NCBI GenBank assembly: GCA_016648135.1
Contig: JADDOH010023651.1
Coordinates: 30,739 to 94,738, forward strand
Direction of reading: 5' to 3'
Length of the DNA: 64,000 nucleotides
Source: Agrypnia vestita
Lineage: Eukaryota > Arthropoda > Insecta > Trichoptera > Phryganeidae
How positions within the stretch are numbered: position 1 is the stretch's first letter; every line of letters starts with the position of its first letter. Shown here one piece after another: positions 51,201 to 60,456 of this stretch. The notes under the pieces were generated by a model. It was not told the DNA's origin and made no database searches. It saw nothing but the letters and a program-made list of their open reading frames with translations. The translations under genes and the position numbers were made by a program.

Positions 51201-54138
51201 TAATGCGTTTTGCGAGGGAGTTTGACTACCCCTGAAATTTAAAATTTGTTCTAGGTATAACGTGGCGAGAGTACGTTTATCTTGATACTTATTTTTTAGC
51301 GATTTCCAGAGAATCTCATAATTAGCTGCAATAGGCGGGACACCTGCACATACCAATGAAGCCTTACCAGTAAGTTTTCCGACAAGGTATTGTACCTTTT
51401 CCGCGTTTGACAGATGCGGATTCTTATGAATTAGCGAATTAAAATTTTCGTAAAATAAAACCCATTGGTTTGGATTACCATCGAAACTTTTAATTCTAAT
51501 GCCGGAAGCTTGCTATTTATTTTTTCGTAATTATTTATTAGCGGTTTTTGATTTTCTAATTTTGTAAGCCCTACTTGTATCGCTTTTATCTGACAATATA
51601 ACTCGTCGAACGCGCAGAGATCTTTGAAATCGGGTTCATATGTAGAATCACAGCTTAGTATCGTTATATTTAACTGGTCCGTTACTTCAGTGTATTCTCT
51701 TCTAGTATTTTCCAATGACTGTATGCGTATGAGAAATAGATCTCGTTTTATTTCTTCATCTACTTGTTTACTTAAGTCATGTAAGGATTGCAACATTGAA
51801 AATAAACTTTGTTTTTTAGCTTGTAAAATCCGTATCTTGTTTTTTATTTCACTGTCTTTGTTTCGCGTAGCCATTTTGAAAATTCACTGAAGAAATGTGT
51901 TGATTGTAATTATTTTTAAAAACTGTAGAATTAATCGAAATTTAAATAAATTAAAATATTATTTTTATAATATGAAAAGTTGCAATTAGTTATGACAACC
52001 CTGCTTTAGTTTTGAAAAATCTTAAATCTTGATAATTTTTATTAATAATACGCGTTTCTAATAGAAATAAATAACAAATTACTTCGACGTTTGATTTTAA
52101 ACGTGCTTCGGGTTTTTCCGTCAACCGAGCGGAAATTACCGAGCGTGGTGTGCCTTCGGCAATGTTCGGCGCTCTCCGTGTTTCCGAGCTTGTAATTTGT
52201 GTACAATTTGAATAGTTTTCAAACGAGTTTGTAGGTAGTATATTTATTTATTATTCACGCAGTTAAATATATAACGAATGGGAATATATTTTTTCAATAT
52301 AATAGTAACTACGCCAAGTGATTTTATAAGCGTTATGAGATAAATAAGCGTTTTTAACGAAATGTTTTGAATTGAACAAAGTCGTCGTATGCGGTTGTTT
52401 TTTGAGGCGATCACGATAGATATAAGCGGAATGTCGACATTATGTATGCGTTTGGTATGCGATCGTAATTATGTTAGATACAAGGGAAGCTAGGAAGCGG
52501 GTATATCCGGTGGAAGGACCATATGGTTGGGAGATATTGTGATGGGTAATTGGGAACAAGGCAAGCACTCACCTTTCTTCCTTCGATTTTGCGTTTCTCC
52601 TCTTGCCTCTTCTATATCTCCAAACTTCTAGCGGCGAGGTGTTTCACGTTAATTTCAATGTAAAACACTCGCGTCAAGAATTAAATCTTTGATTCAATTT
52701 GCGGTAGTTCACAGCGGAAAATTATGCGGTCACTTTTTCTGTTCCGATATTTTTTCTATTGCGATTGCAGCTGTTTTTCCGTATTGTGGCGGCTTCGATT
52801 TTCAAAAGTGGAGCGGCTCTAGTACTTGCTTGGTTTCGGGAATGGGTAGGGACTGGGAGAGAGGAATACCTTTTTCCTAGTTCACAAATTAATTTATGGC
52901 GCTAACATTATTAATACAAAAGTCAAATAAAAATATTAATAATATTTTTATTTTTATTTGACTTGTTTCAAGCTGAATAAAATTTTAATATTCCAGAAAT
53001 ATTGAACAAAAATTACAAACTTTGATGTCGCCTATATCGGTAACTGTCGACATTTCACCGAAAGTGTAAAGAAAATTTTATATTCAATACTCCCCTGAAG
53101 TTTTTGCTACTAGCTACGAAACTATAAAAACTATATGTATTTATCAATATATAACCTGTCTAAAATTTACACAATGCTTAGTTTTCTAATCTTTGTTTTA
53201 AATTTAGACATTTTTTTGTTCCTTTTTTATTTTTTCTAACATTTCATTGAAAATCTTCATTGCATTTTATTATACTGACTGAATGTCTCATTCTATCTAT
53301 TCCTCTTGTATCATTTCGTGCTCATTTTGGTTCGCATGAATGTTTCTACTAAATTTTGCCAATATGTTTCAATAATAGAGTTGGGTAATATTTTCTTGAC
53401 AGTTAGACCTATATTCAAAAATAGACAGGATGTATTTATTTACTTAATCAATTTACATTTATAACTTTTGCTATTTTAGGTTAGATTTTTGGAAAGTAGT
53501 CTCCTGGTCTAATTAGTCTGATATGTTGAGTGAGGAGAATGTGGAGTGTAAGGGATTCTTAAATATTTGTCATTAAAAACCCAAAACAGGAAGCAGAAAT
53601 TGCATCTTATGTTTTATGCCTACATGTACGATGGTGCAATATCACTTTTCAACACCCAACCGTTGTGCAGTAACGGCATGTAAATTATAGAAAATTAAAA
53701 TTGGTACATCAATATTTTGTTACACATGCATGGATTGTAATGTCAGACTTCCACAATGTTTGGGTGTTATTAAAAAAGACCTGTTTATTTGATGTCCGAG
53801 TGATCATCATTGCAATTGAAAGTTTTTGATTTAAAATAAGTACTAATATCACTTTAAAAGTATTTGATGAAAATATTTTCTTTACAATTATACAAATATT
53901 GACATTTGATAGGTGTCTTGATGTTTCTCTATTTTTGAGTGTTGCTGAAAATAACAGTATTGTTATTTTCAAAGGGTTAATTTAAAAAATTTTATAATTA
54001 AAGGTGCGACTAGCAATGCACACAGCAAACCGCCTGGTCCGCGAAGATGGCCAGTTTGGTGTCATCGCGGCGTGCGCTGCTGGAGGTCAGGGTGTTGGCA
54101 TGATTTTGGAGAGGCATCCCGACGCTACCGCTGATTAG
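30215..54138 (+). CDS. HADHB: Trifunctional protein beta subunit, mitochondrial 3-ketoacyl-CoA thiolase (11 exons)
   Basis: Thiolytic last step of long-chain fatty-acid beta-oxidation, working with the alpha subunit at the mitochondrial inner membrane. Exons: 30215-30284, 31167-31341, 34627-34814, 36662-36849, 37109-37283, 40858-40988, 42051-42152, 43960-44073, 44945-45019, 46079-46156, 54004-54138. Total 1,431 nt, 476 aa plus TAG, close to the usual ~475. The N-terminus ([14 protein letters not shown]...) is basic without acids, like a mitochondrial presequence. Catalytic motifs: VTMACISSN (nucleophile C135), HEAFA (377-381), GHPFAATG (H426) and CAAGGQG (C456). All splice junctions obey GT..AG and phase. 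The start is the ATG in CCACCATGG. The last intron (7.8 kb) contains a foldback element split by a BEL retrotransposon. The introns are otherwise loaded with pogo/Tigger-type relics. Confidence 0.95.
31501..31850. mobile_element. MITE with ~65-bp TIRs (HADHB intron 2)
   Basis: The left end AGGGCTAGTTGTTCAACTCA and right end (reverse complement AGGGCTGGTTATACAGTGAT) share the inner blocks ACAGTTTAAACTGTGAAT and TTTAAGCCGG in inverse orientation. The interior is non-coding. Confidence 0.65.
31874..32048 (-). mobile_element. tRNA-derived SINE copy 3
   Basis: On the minus strand the head is AGCTTGCTGGTCTTGTGGCT with the B-box-like GGGTTCGAACCTG, followed by the body shared with copies 1 and 2. 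The plus-strand left end GCGAACATGGAATACGTGTC matches copy 1. HADHB intron 2. Confidence 0.7.
32137..32310. repeat. Short inverted-repeat element
   Basis: GGTAATGGTAATTA and CATAGATTTTTGCGC near the left are imperfectly mirrored by AAAATCTATGCATTTTACCA on the right. It resembles in layout the element at 55,098-55,268. Non-coding; boundaries approximate. Confidence 0.4.
32311..33719. other. HADHB intron 2, no further feature seen
   Basis: AT-rich intronic DNA without recognisable repeats or coding frames. Confidence 0.4.
33720..34545. mobile_element. pogo-like MITE copy 2, internally duplicated
   Basis: The left end is CTGTAGAACCTTGTTAATTC and the right end GAATTATCGAGGTACTTACTG, with TA beside both. 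The interior repeats a block (TATTTGCTGTTCTCACTTGC at about 33,987 and 34,287), so it contains an internal duplication. Non-coding; HADHB intron 2. Confidence 0.65.
34969..36364 (+). mobile_element. Tigger/pogo-like DNA transposon relic
   Basis: The ends are CAGGAGACTCTCGATTATTC and the reverse complement of a right end reading GGAGTCTACTG, both bordered by TA, the mariner-superfamily target. The interior (1.4 kb) holds broken coding sequence on the plus strand; a translated patch near 35,675-35,745 reads [20 protein letters not shown], like the C-terminus of Tigger transposases. Many stops; not functional. HADHB intron 3. Confidence 0.65.
37428..40716. mobile_element. pogo-like MITE copy 3, split by ~2.8 kb insertion
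   Basis: The left end is CAGTAAAACCTTGTTAATTC and the right end GGGGTTTTACTG, with the TA target duplication on both sides (37,426-37,427 and 40,717-40,718). The flanking thirds match the copy at 33,720-34,545. The middle, from about 37,740 to 40,520, does not. HADHB intron 5. Confidence 0.65.
37740..40520. other. Unclassified insertion with GC-rich blocks
   Basis: This segment interrupts a pogo-like MITE. It has GC-rich parts at about 37,980-38,580 and 40,190-40,350, a (GAT)n run near 39,885, and a diverged direct repeat of about 130 bp (39,540-39,670 and 39,950-40,085, both opening with ACCTCCCGCT). No long convincing protein is seen: the 137-codon minus-strand frame at 40,096-40,509 looks like a GC-rich chance frame. 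Within it, on the minus strand near 40,332-40,347, GGCCCCTTTCAGGGCC resembles a histone mRNA 3' stem-loop. The element class is unknown. Confidence 0.4.
41030..41868 (-). mobile_element. Tigger/pogo transposase relic (DDE end)
   Basis: The ends are related inverted repeats (left AGGTAACCTCTGTTGATTGC; right reverse complement AGGTAGCCCCCTGTTTATCG). On the minus strand near 41,560-41,625 the frame reads [15 protein letters not shown], the hallmark around the last catalytic region of DDE_1 transposases of pogo/Tigger type. Frameshifts elsewhere break the frame. HADHB intron 6. Confidence 0.75.
43197..43355 (+). pseudogene. Fragment like an insect transposase N-terminus
   Basis: A 52-codon frame with the pattern [18 protein letters not shown]...RAAAGERA. 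It resembles the KEKxNGGPxLP...RAAA region before the helix-turn-helix of transposase-like proteins common in insects. It stops at TGA with no continuation. It lies in a GC-richer island (43,060-43,450) in HADHB intron 7. Family assignment is from memory of the pattern only. Confidence 0.3.
44188..44612. repeat. Unclassified dispersed repeat, copy 2
   Basis: Collinear with 16,519-16,872 but ~70 bp longer. It contains GTGGATATTGCTGCCTTTGC and AATCTCGAATTCAGTACATT. Located in HADHB intron 8. Confidence 0.65.
45020..46078. other. HADHB intron 9
   Basis: No element recognised apart from a poly-C tract (about 45,610-45,630). AT-rich. Confidence 0.4.
46737..47120 (-). repeat. BEL LTR, left (3' LTR of element)
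   Basis: 384 bp, TGGTTGGG...GCTAACA, with TG/CA ends. It appears identical to the LTR at 52,524-52,907. Flanked outside by TTATT (46,732-46,736). The element is read on the minus strand, so this is its 3' LTR. Confidence 0.9.
47216..47504. repeat. 13-bp minisatellite inside the BEL element
   Basis: About 22 tandem copies of GCGTAGCGTTTTA with few substitutions (TTTCA, GTGTAG, GAAGCG variants). It lies between the end of the pol frame and the 3' LTR, in the position where the integrase core would be encoded. Confidence 0.9.
47610..51356 (-). CDS. BEL gag-pol polyprotein (truncated)
   Basis: 1,248 codons from the first ATG of this frame; the frame is open further upstream and probably begins in gag. 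In order: gag C-terminal part, zinc knuckles of CX2C type (CPFCKND near residue 170, [17 protein letters not shown]), retropepsin with [10 protein letters not shown] (~317), reverse transcriptase with the catalytic FYMDDY (~730), RNase H-like segment with [10 protein letters not shown] and [10 protein letters not shown], and the integrase zinc-binding region ([12 protein letters not shown] then CNIC) at the very end. The DDE integrase core that normally follows is missing. BEL/Pao polyproteins are usually larger for this reason. No env gene is present. Confidence 0.9.
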   Translation of the reverse strand: MVCAGVPPIAANYEILWKSLKNKYQDKRTLATLYLEQILNFRGSQTPSQNALDTFLEKFYSAFSALKQLQLDDLADFTFTHIALSKLDKETVTLFEQAKRHENIPTFESLITFVKEQNRIYTLRNAGSFQTNSSNYNKSSTSQVNKNYNKRQNYSAQSFVVNNSFPKCPFCKNDNPHPLYKCDKFLLLNSHHRNDFVKNNNLCFNCLGFHSVKKCKSQNRCAICQRMHHTKLHIESSMANTRLSSNDNTSLNRAQTSSPAPQSQTANAAVASNFPLSMHSNVTYNQTRPSSSNSITLLPTAVIYALNDSGKRLKIRALLDSGSTSHFITKNCCDRLNLNILNSPATVRGIGNSEKPVFGLADLTIYSRFDAHCRFKINARVISTISDKVPNAYVNIHKLQHLHGLPLADEKFHTPADIDLLIGNELFPFLLGNQKVMSSDSNAVGIQTSFGYVIMGKADCVVQPIERALHAIVDEPSLENLTQRFWELENVPIRKHLSPDDAACEQIFTETFTRDATGRYTVALPFKCEPTEIGRTDTIAKIRFLQLEKRLDSIPELRKDYNETIKDYIDKGYINAIDNLAPGPCYYMPHHAVYRPEKLTSRTRIVVNASCKSSSTKSLNDLLYIGSNLQVSIFELLINLRLFPIALSADIEKMYFQVKLKPEHHRFQRILFRFHPSDPIQTYEFNRVCFGISSSPYLAMRVIRQLAADERSRWPAAAWAAKKHFYMDDYISSVDTVDNAYQLHSDLVQLFKSGGFHLGKWVSNSTELMEKIPADLKLPKLVQFDEEAYTQIVGLRWNPTDDAFLFKINADVCQSDRCTKRIILSTTARLFDPLSLLGPVTTLLKLLVQECWKQNLEWDENAPAYIESQWQQFKSELHLLEKLKIPRHVGISQSYSNVALVGFADASEKCYGAVLYIRVNNKEDEAQVTLLCAKSRVASPKCVSLARLELCAALLLSNLIACVRDIICERVQLNKILAFTDSTVTLSWIRAAPYKFKTFVANRIAAINENLSAEHWFHVPGVQNPADIISRPVMPSQLIDNNFYYHGPTWLTRPMQEWPIQFSVAATSSNEELPESKTVSLLVPSNSDVQDNAVYKLAQRMSSYLKFLRASVYVLRFSNILKTRGFISANDLELTENFIIKCIQRHHSLNIDSIALRKLNAYLDDVKIIRVGGRLNQSQLSSTQKHPIVLPAKDHIVHLIVDYYHTKNLHAGASLLLALLRQNFWILSARNMIRKRVKNCNICPLPLQ
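51431..51874 (-). pseudogene. BEL gag N-terminal frame, frame-shifted from gag-pol
   Basis: 147 codons starting [13 protein letters not shown], largely alpha-helical and charged like a coiled coil, as in BEL gag N-termini. Gag similarity leaves this frame near 51,488-51,491 (a four-base T run on the plus strand) and continues one base off in the main polyprotein frame. Either a one-base loss has inactivated this copy or ribosomes shift there; the first is more likely, as BEL elements usually use a single frame. Confidence 0.65.
52524..52907 (-). repeat. BEL LTR, right (5' LTR of element)
   Basis: 384 bp, apparently identical to 46,737-47,120. Flanked outside by TTATT (52,908-52,912). On the minus strand it is the 5' LTR and should contain the promoter. 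Confidence 0.9.
53126..54003. other. End of HADHB intron 10
   Basis: AT-rich; no further element recognised. The acceptor AATTAAAG|GTGCGA before the last exon has a weak pyrimidine tract, but the exon's phase and protein match are clear. Confidence 0.45.
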
Positions 54139-55097
54139 ACCATCGACCTTACTCTGTAGGATACTCGGCGTTATCGTTAACTTAGTACATAAATAATGTC
54201 CAAGACAACACTATTACATTATACAGGCAGTTTGTTAGAACCTAATACATATACTATAGATTTCTGGCATTAAAACATTTGATAAAGACTACATTTTATA
54301 TTTTTTGAAATTGCTTTACAAGTGTGCGATAAAACCCGTACCCTGGTTTTAGTAATGGTATCATAAATATTCTGCAATGAGGGCACAATCAAAGCCTACT
54401 TTTGTCTTTTACATGGGCAGTATTAAAGTAAGATTATCTTTTTTTAATTTAATTATATTGTATAATATTAATAATTATTTTGCTTGAATTAAGCTTCATT
54501 TTTATGATGATTTACTGTTATTGTGACCTTTAAATATGGCAGATAAAACACAAACTATTTCTTCACGGTTTGTCTGATGCGTTTTTGACATTTAATTATG
54601 CAGAAGTTGCGACTGTTATTGGATATTAATGTCTAAGTTATGAATACGCACATACAACAATTAAACGTTACGTTGAATATGTATAAGTATAAAATTAACT
54701 ATAGTATTGGTATTTTTCTTCCATATGTGAATACTTCACCTCAACATCTTCATGATTTGATGAATTTAAGACTGCCTGTAAATGAAGCTAAAATATTTGT
54801 ATAAAAAAATATATCTTGATAAAAAATATTAATCATATTTATTTGATATATTTTTATAACTAGATTGCGATTAAATATGTTGGATCTATTTTGGGTCCTG
54901 AAATAATCTGTTGGAGCGCAGGCAAAATTTTGTATAAAATTTTACATCAGTTATGTATGAATATAAAATTATTTAACAAAACTCTTATAAATGACTTTTT
55001 ATTTTCCTTTGGATGAGATAGTGGATAACAGAAAGAACTTGAATTTTTTATTTATAGAATCTATCAAAAATATAATCTTCCAGAAGCAATTACACCA
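54139..55097 (+). other. HADHB 3' UTR and flank
   Basis: No coding sequence. An ATTAAA hexamer near 54,423 may act as a polyadenylation signal. The rest is AT-rich. Confidence 0.35.
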
Positions 55098-55268
55098 ATA
55101 AGGTCCGGTTGTATCAAGTTGGATTAAAGTAAAAGTTCGTTTAGAGCATTTTTGCATTTTCCACCAATCAAATGACCCATTTCTGTAAAAAATCTATGCT
55201 TTAAACGAGATTTTACTTTATCCAACTTGATAACTGGGTTAATCTAACTTGTTGACCGGGCCTAAGTA
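55098..55268. mobile_element. Short MITE with inverted repeats
   Basis: Left GGTCCGGTTGTATCAAGTTG and right (reverse complement TAGGCCCGGTCAACAAGTTA) are related, and inner blocks ATCAAGTTGGATTAAAGTAA / TTACTTTATCCAACTTGAT are inverted. Non-coding. Confidence 0.6.
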
Positions 55269-55479
55269 AAGCATGAGCCATGAGTTTTCACACTTTTTAT
55301 GACTTCTGCTCGGGAACCGCACGAAGGAGGGGAATTTGGTCACAATGTGTGGCTTCAGGGACGGGACAATGCACATTTTGAAACCCGGCCGGCAACAACA
55401 CAAAAACAAAGCGACGTCGATCTAACTTCATAATGTTCCACCGCAAAGTGTTTTGATTCTTAATATTTTATGCATATTC

Positions 55480-56240
55480 AGAGGCGTTAGGAGCCCTCCT
55501 ATTATTTTGTTCCACGGATCTCTTTGCAACTAGATATGGTGTGATCCGGCAATTACTGCTTTTGTCATTCCATCCATGAATCTGTGATCGATTTAGTCCC
55601 AGATCCTTGAGAAAGTTATAAACCGACTTGGCTATCAATCCTCCCATAATCCTGCATAAAGTTTTTTCGTGTCATTTTTGGAGATTTCATCCAGTAGACC
55701 CTTGTAATTATTCATTTTATAAGTGTGATCTTTTGGGAAGTTTATCTTCCAGGGTGCCAAGGTCTGCTTAAGTGTTCTTGAGTACAAGACTATGAAAGGT
55801 CTCAGTGCTGTAGCGCACAATTCTCTTAGGAACATATATATTGCCCCAAAGTCGAGTCCATAATTAGCCTCCAGTCTTGCGCTTTTTTGATTATTCAAGA
55901 TGGGCTTTGATTGCTACTTTCCATTTTTCCCGGGCCTCACAAAGCTGACCTTTGTAATATTTTACTTGGTTAAACCTTTGTTTGCTCTAGCTATGGTCAG
56001 GTTAACACACACCCTGAGTACTTCCAGCTCCTTGCCATGTCTATAAGTGTACATATCTACCGTCTTCCAGAACGATTTTAAATCCTGTTAGGATGTGCCT
56101 TGCTGTGCATATGTTACAGTGAATCTGTTTTTCTAGTGAGTCCATCATTCACTGGCATTTTAGAGAAATTATATTCAAGGTCATTCTTTTCATATTCAAA
56201 GAGTTTTTCTAGTTAGTCTACCACCCGCTTTACACAGCGC
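55480..56240 (-). pseudogene. Decayed coding debris, possibly LINE-derived
   Basis: Several minus-strand stretches look once-coding but are broken by stops and shifts, for example a frame at 55,635-55,898 (ALRPFIVLYSRTLKQTLAPW) and a separate one reading LGLNRSQIHGWNDKS. The order and style suggest the C-terminal part of a non-LTR retrotransposon protein, but no diagnostic motif is intact. Confidence 0.3.
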
Positions 56241-57660
56241 AAACACGAAACGCAAATGACATTAGACACATTTTTGATAAAAAGATACAAAATTGGAAAT
56301 GCGGAAGAATCTGAATGAATTCAAACGTAAATGATGACTTAGAATCTCTTTGATTTTTGTATTTTTCGCATCGAGTGTTTGTTACTTGACGCACTTTTAA
56401 AGGTTCGTTTAAAATTAATAATACCAGGTGTATGTTTATTTATGTTTCTATATTTGTAAGAAATAAACTTTTGTTGTATTGTTATAAAAAAAACATATTT
56501 AATAAACTTAATTGACAAAATACATATTCATTAATAAAAATTTTCCCTTAACCCCCCAATATTTACATGGTGACATAACCTCGTTTTGTTCCGGCAGTCG
56601 TCAGATATCATAAAAAACCCGAGTGCGCGATCTTTCAGCTGACACCTTACTTGCGATTCGTATTCGTTTTGCGGTGCCGCTGTCCTATTTTAATTTAGGA
56701 GTTAAAATAGGACCGCAAAATGAATAAAAATCGCCTAGTGAAGTGCCGCCTTAATATTTTCTACACTTTAAGAATTACGTGTACAAACTGATAGTTTCAC
56801 TGATATATTGTCTATGCTTTGAGTAATGCGCGCATTCGTGAACAAAATATATTTTCACGGATAATGTGTAGTGAATCTGAGAATTTGTTGATTTAGATGT
56901 TTTCACTGCCCAGACTCTGCCCGACCTGGAAAAGTACATTTCTACTAGTGAAAGTATAGTCTCACTAAAAATGCAAATTCGCTGTAACACATACATTGGC
57001 AACGCGCAGATCCCACGAGGCACTTACACTCTTACTCCAGCACTCCAGGTTGCTGGGGTCAGAGAGTGTATTTTGAAATGCATTTAAATAAAATTTCAGC
57101 ATCTCCGGTGACCAGTTATAAGTACACTATACCCAATTTTTTTATGGTTGCTTTGTTATGTTAAATATTTTCATTAGTTTGATGGTTGATGTTCGACCAC
57201 CAAATTGCTTGAGATCTTCCTCATTGTCTTTTGTTAATATTTTACTTATAACCAAAACAGTTTTGATCACACGGTCTTTTTACTATCTGACTTGATGCAA
57301 TCTTAACGCTTTATCTGTTCACCTAGTCTTGTTGCTCCTCTGACCCATCTGAGCATGGTTTGTTAGTTAGCCTTTACCATCCAGCACATTCTACATTGTG
57401 GGGCATACGGCTGATATGGGCATTTTTGGATTGCAAAGAATACCAGTGAAAACATGAGGATGTTCTTTAAATTAAAAATATAATTACTTACTCCGCATAT
57501 TTGAGAAGATCATACTTGGATATACAGCATAAAATGAGGGCTTTTTACATGCTTCTATTTAACTCTCTTCGTCTGTTTTTTGAGGTTGTAATTGTAATTG
57601 ATAAGTTGGTGAAAAATCTTGTAATTGATTTTTCACCATGACTAGCTAGAGCTCCGAAAC
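56241..57660. other. Intergenic, nothing recognised
   Basis: AT-rich DNA; short open frames only, no recognised repeat. Confidence 0.4.
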
Positions 57661-57680
57661 TTTCAACATTTACGTAAAGC

Positions 57681-57723
57681 TAGACTATACATATTTATAA
57701 GACTTATGAATATGTATAGTCTA
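57681..57723. repeat. Perfect 15-bp hairpin
   Basis: TAGACTATACATATT and AATATGTATAGTCTA pair around a 13-nt loop. A small palindrome without assigned role. Confidence 0.6.
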
Positions 57724-60448
57724 ACTTTAAACATAACATAAAGACTGTACGTTATTCTATGAAAATTAATTTAAAACAACATAAAGACTATACATTATTC
57801 AATCATTTTCAACATGATTTGGTTATTATTTAGATTAAAATGAAGTAATTTTCAATTATTATTGAACATTTAATGCCTACCTAGCTTTGAGATTCATCAA
57901 TATTAGTATGAAAAATGATCCAACTTTAAATTTATTAATTTTAGTCTGCAGACTCAACTTCGACATTAGGCGTCAGAACAAAATGTCAAATTCAATAAAT
58001 TAGGGTTATGTTGAATTAAAATTTCTTATATCTCGGGATAACTTTGGTTTAGAAAAAAAAAGGTTGATAAAAAGAACATTCAATATAATTTGGCACGATT
58101 TTGAAGAGTGTTGAGACACGCAATATACGCAGTATTTTCTGCAATTAGCCTCTCATGCTCAGGTGCCATTCCTTCACCTTCTCGCAGTGATACTGTTATC
58201 CCGTATCAAAAGCATGTCTTCAAATTTGTTTTGATTTACTTAGGAATTTACTTAGGTTTTGGTATGTGAAATAAAAGACCCTTTAAATATGACTGAATTT
58301 ATTTATGTCAAATAACATACAATGAACTTGTAAACTGTGTACTTGTAAAACACAAAAGGATACTTAACCAACTAATTGATTCAATCATAGAAAATAATAT
58401 TAAAATATGGTTTAAACTTATAGCCTCCATAAAATAGGCAGGCTCTACATCTTCGCGTTGAAAATACACCAAGTTTCACTTTTTTCTGATTTATTTCAAT
58501 TCAGTCTCGGCTTACCATTCACATAGTCTTTATAATATGTATGAACTGGATCACTGGAAACACTTGCAATTAACTCGTCAAAACCCGTGGTCGAGTGTAA
58601 AATCAAAGTATTTTTGTCAAGTCAAATTGAAAGATTTCGTGAAAATATACTCTTTCAAATTTTTAAAATTCTATACAAAATACACAATTTTGAAGATAAC
58701 AAATTTGTGTGCAAGGTTACTTAGATTTTGATAATATTTAACATATTCAATATTGTAAACAAACAATTAATATGCCTAAAAATAAGAAACAATATTTTTT
58801 ACTTAAAAAAGAATCCTTCTTTCTTTTTGAATGATAACCATTATTATAAAAAATATTTTTGAAGAATGCACCCTTTCGAAAATAATTTTTCTAAAAGTAA
58901 TAAATCGCACAACTTCATGGAATAAATTTTTCATCATAACAAGGTCCTAAATTTTACCGTGACACTTAGATTTTTGTAATACAAGTACTATTTTAGATTC
59001 AGAAATATAATAGAGATGATAATAGATTTAAGACAATTTTGTAAAATCAAAATGCTTACAATTTTTTTCAGACCTTGTATCTTAGGCAGTCGGAAGTCAC
59101 ATGGCGAGAAAATGTGAGAATCTTTTATACAATAATTATTTAGATAAAATAGACTTAAAAAAAGATAGTGAGTGATAAATCTTTTAAAAGACTAAAATAA
59201 GACTTTTGCGTGAATCAAATAAAATGAATCCATATTTTTATAAAACACTTCTCATTTATAACAAAAAAATATAGGCTAATAGTTTTAAAACTATACTTTT
59301 CCATTCTAGTGTGCAGTAGAAGTTGATTTGTAAAACTAATAAAACATTACAATTAATTAAGAATTCAACTCGAGATATTTTTGACGGTGGTGAGGTTTCT
59401 AAAGAGGCACGTTATAATTTGAGATCTGATGTGAATCCTCGCACGCGCGTGCACTATTGGAAACTTACAATAACACACCGCAAGATGAGTACAACACCAA
59501 CAAGTCTAAGTGATGGGACAGATTTTACCATACTGACCAGTACAATATTAAATGTATCAAAAATATTGCAAACTGAGTCATAAGAGATATTAAGTGAGGG
59601 TACATTAAAAAAATCAACTAAATGCATGTTTATATATGTATTCCTCTTTTAATTGTTAAAAAAAAACTTAATTTTCAATGTCTGCTTACTAATATTATTC
59701 AAGACAAACTAAAATTTAGCAACTGCCAAAAATAAAGGTGTATGTGTGTAGAACAAACCAAATATATATTAATATTTGTGAAAAAAAACCAGTAGAAAGT
59801 TATTATACATTTTAAATACAACAATCACCCCGATACGGGACGTATCAGTGTTTCCGGATATTGCAATTATTTTGTCAAGGAGAAGATTACAAAAAAAAAG
59901 GCATGCAGCGTGAGGTGTCAGGAGAACAGATTGTGCAAATATAAACGATGTAAAATGATTCTAGAAAATATTCTTAATTTACTTTAAATCAAAACGTGAT
60001 TCAATAAAGATTAACAGAATAATAACTCATGATTTCAATAATTGCTATTTTTATATTATCAATTGTCCACAGTGTTTCTAGACGGGTATGCAACACAGCT
60101 CTCTTGTCGCACTGTCTGCTCTCATACGTGATGTCCTGAAATACATAATATTAATTCAAATACAATTGTGAATGAGTTGATTACATTAGTAGAGATAACA
60201 TTTAAATAAGCATGCGCCCACTTCGAAAGTCAGTGAGTACTGACCCGCAATGTATGTATCAATGTATTAAAAAGTGTAAAGTTATGAAAAGTAGACTCTA
60301 CCGAGTATAACATTATGAAGTCAGAAATGAACTAAGAAATTTTTAGATGGGAACAAATAATTACCACAAGGTGAAAACGGTCTAACCTATAATATTTACC
60401 TATTGAAGGCAGAGTGAAAGGAGAAAGTCATTAGTATAAATGGCGAGT
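57724..60448. other. Intergenic, no firm feature
   Basis: AT-rich. An open frame at about 59,350-59,583 (plus) has a plausible peptide (ARYNLRSDVNPRTRVHYWKL) but no good acceptor or partner exon, so it is not called as a gene. Confidence 0.35.
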
Positions 60449-60456
60449 ATTTAAAG

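Larger units (their letters stand above)
46737..52907 (-). mobile_element. BEL/Pao LTR retrotransposon, recent, integrase core missing
   Basis: 6,171 bp with paired 384-bp LTRs that look identical and a 5-bp target duplication TTATT (46,732-46,736 and 52,908-52,912). On the minus strand: 5' LTR, a probable primer-binding site (TGGTCCTTCCACC, two bases inside the LTR), a leader, gag-pol, a minisatellite and the 3' LTR. The gag start frame and main gag-pol frame are offset by one base near an A/T run at 51,488-51,491. The polyprotein ends after the integrase zinc-binding region, so the catalytic core is absent. LTR identity implies recent insertion, hence probably mobilised by proteins of a complete relative. 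Confidence 0.88.
46476..53125. mobile_element. Foldback element split by the BEL retrotransposon
   Basis: The left arm (46,476-46,736; CGTAGCTAGTAGCAAAAACA, CATCAAAGTTTGAAATT) and right arm (52,913-53,125; AAACTTTGATGTCGCC, TTTTTGCTACTAGCTACGA) are inverted copies of one foldback MITE related to 3,526-3,986. The BEL element sits between them with a 5-bp duplication, so the foldback is older. Confidence 0.75.

Noticed and set aside
59323..59583. 86-codon plus-strand frame as a gene
   Set aside because: The peptide is plausible from about 59,390 on, but it has no good splice acceptor, no partner exon and no family resemblance.
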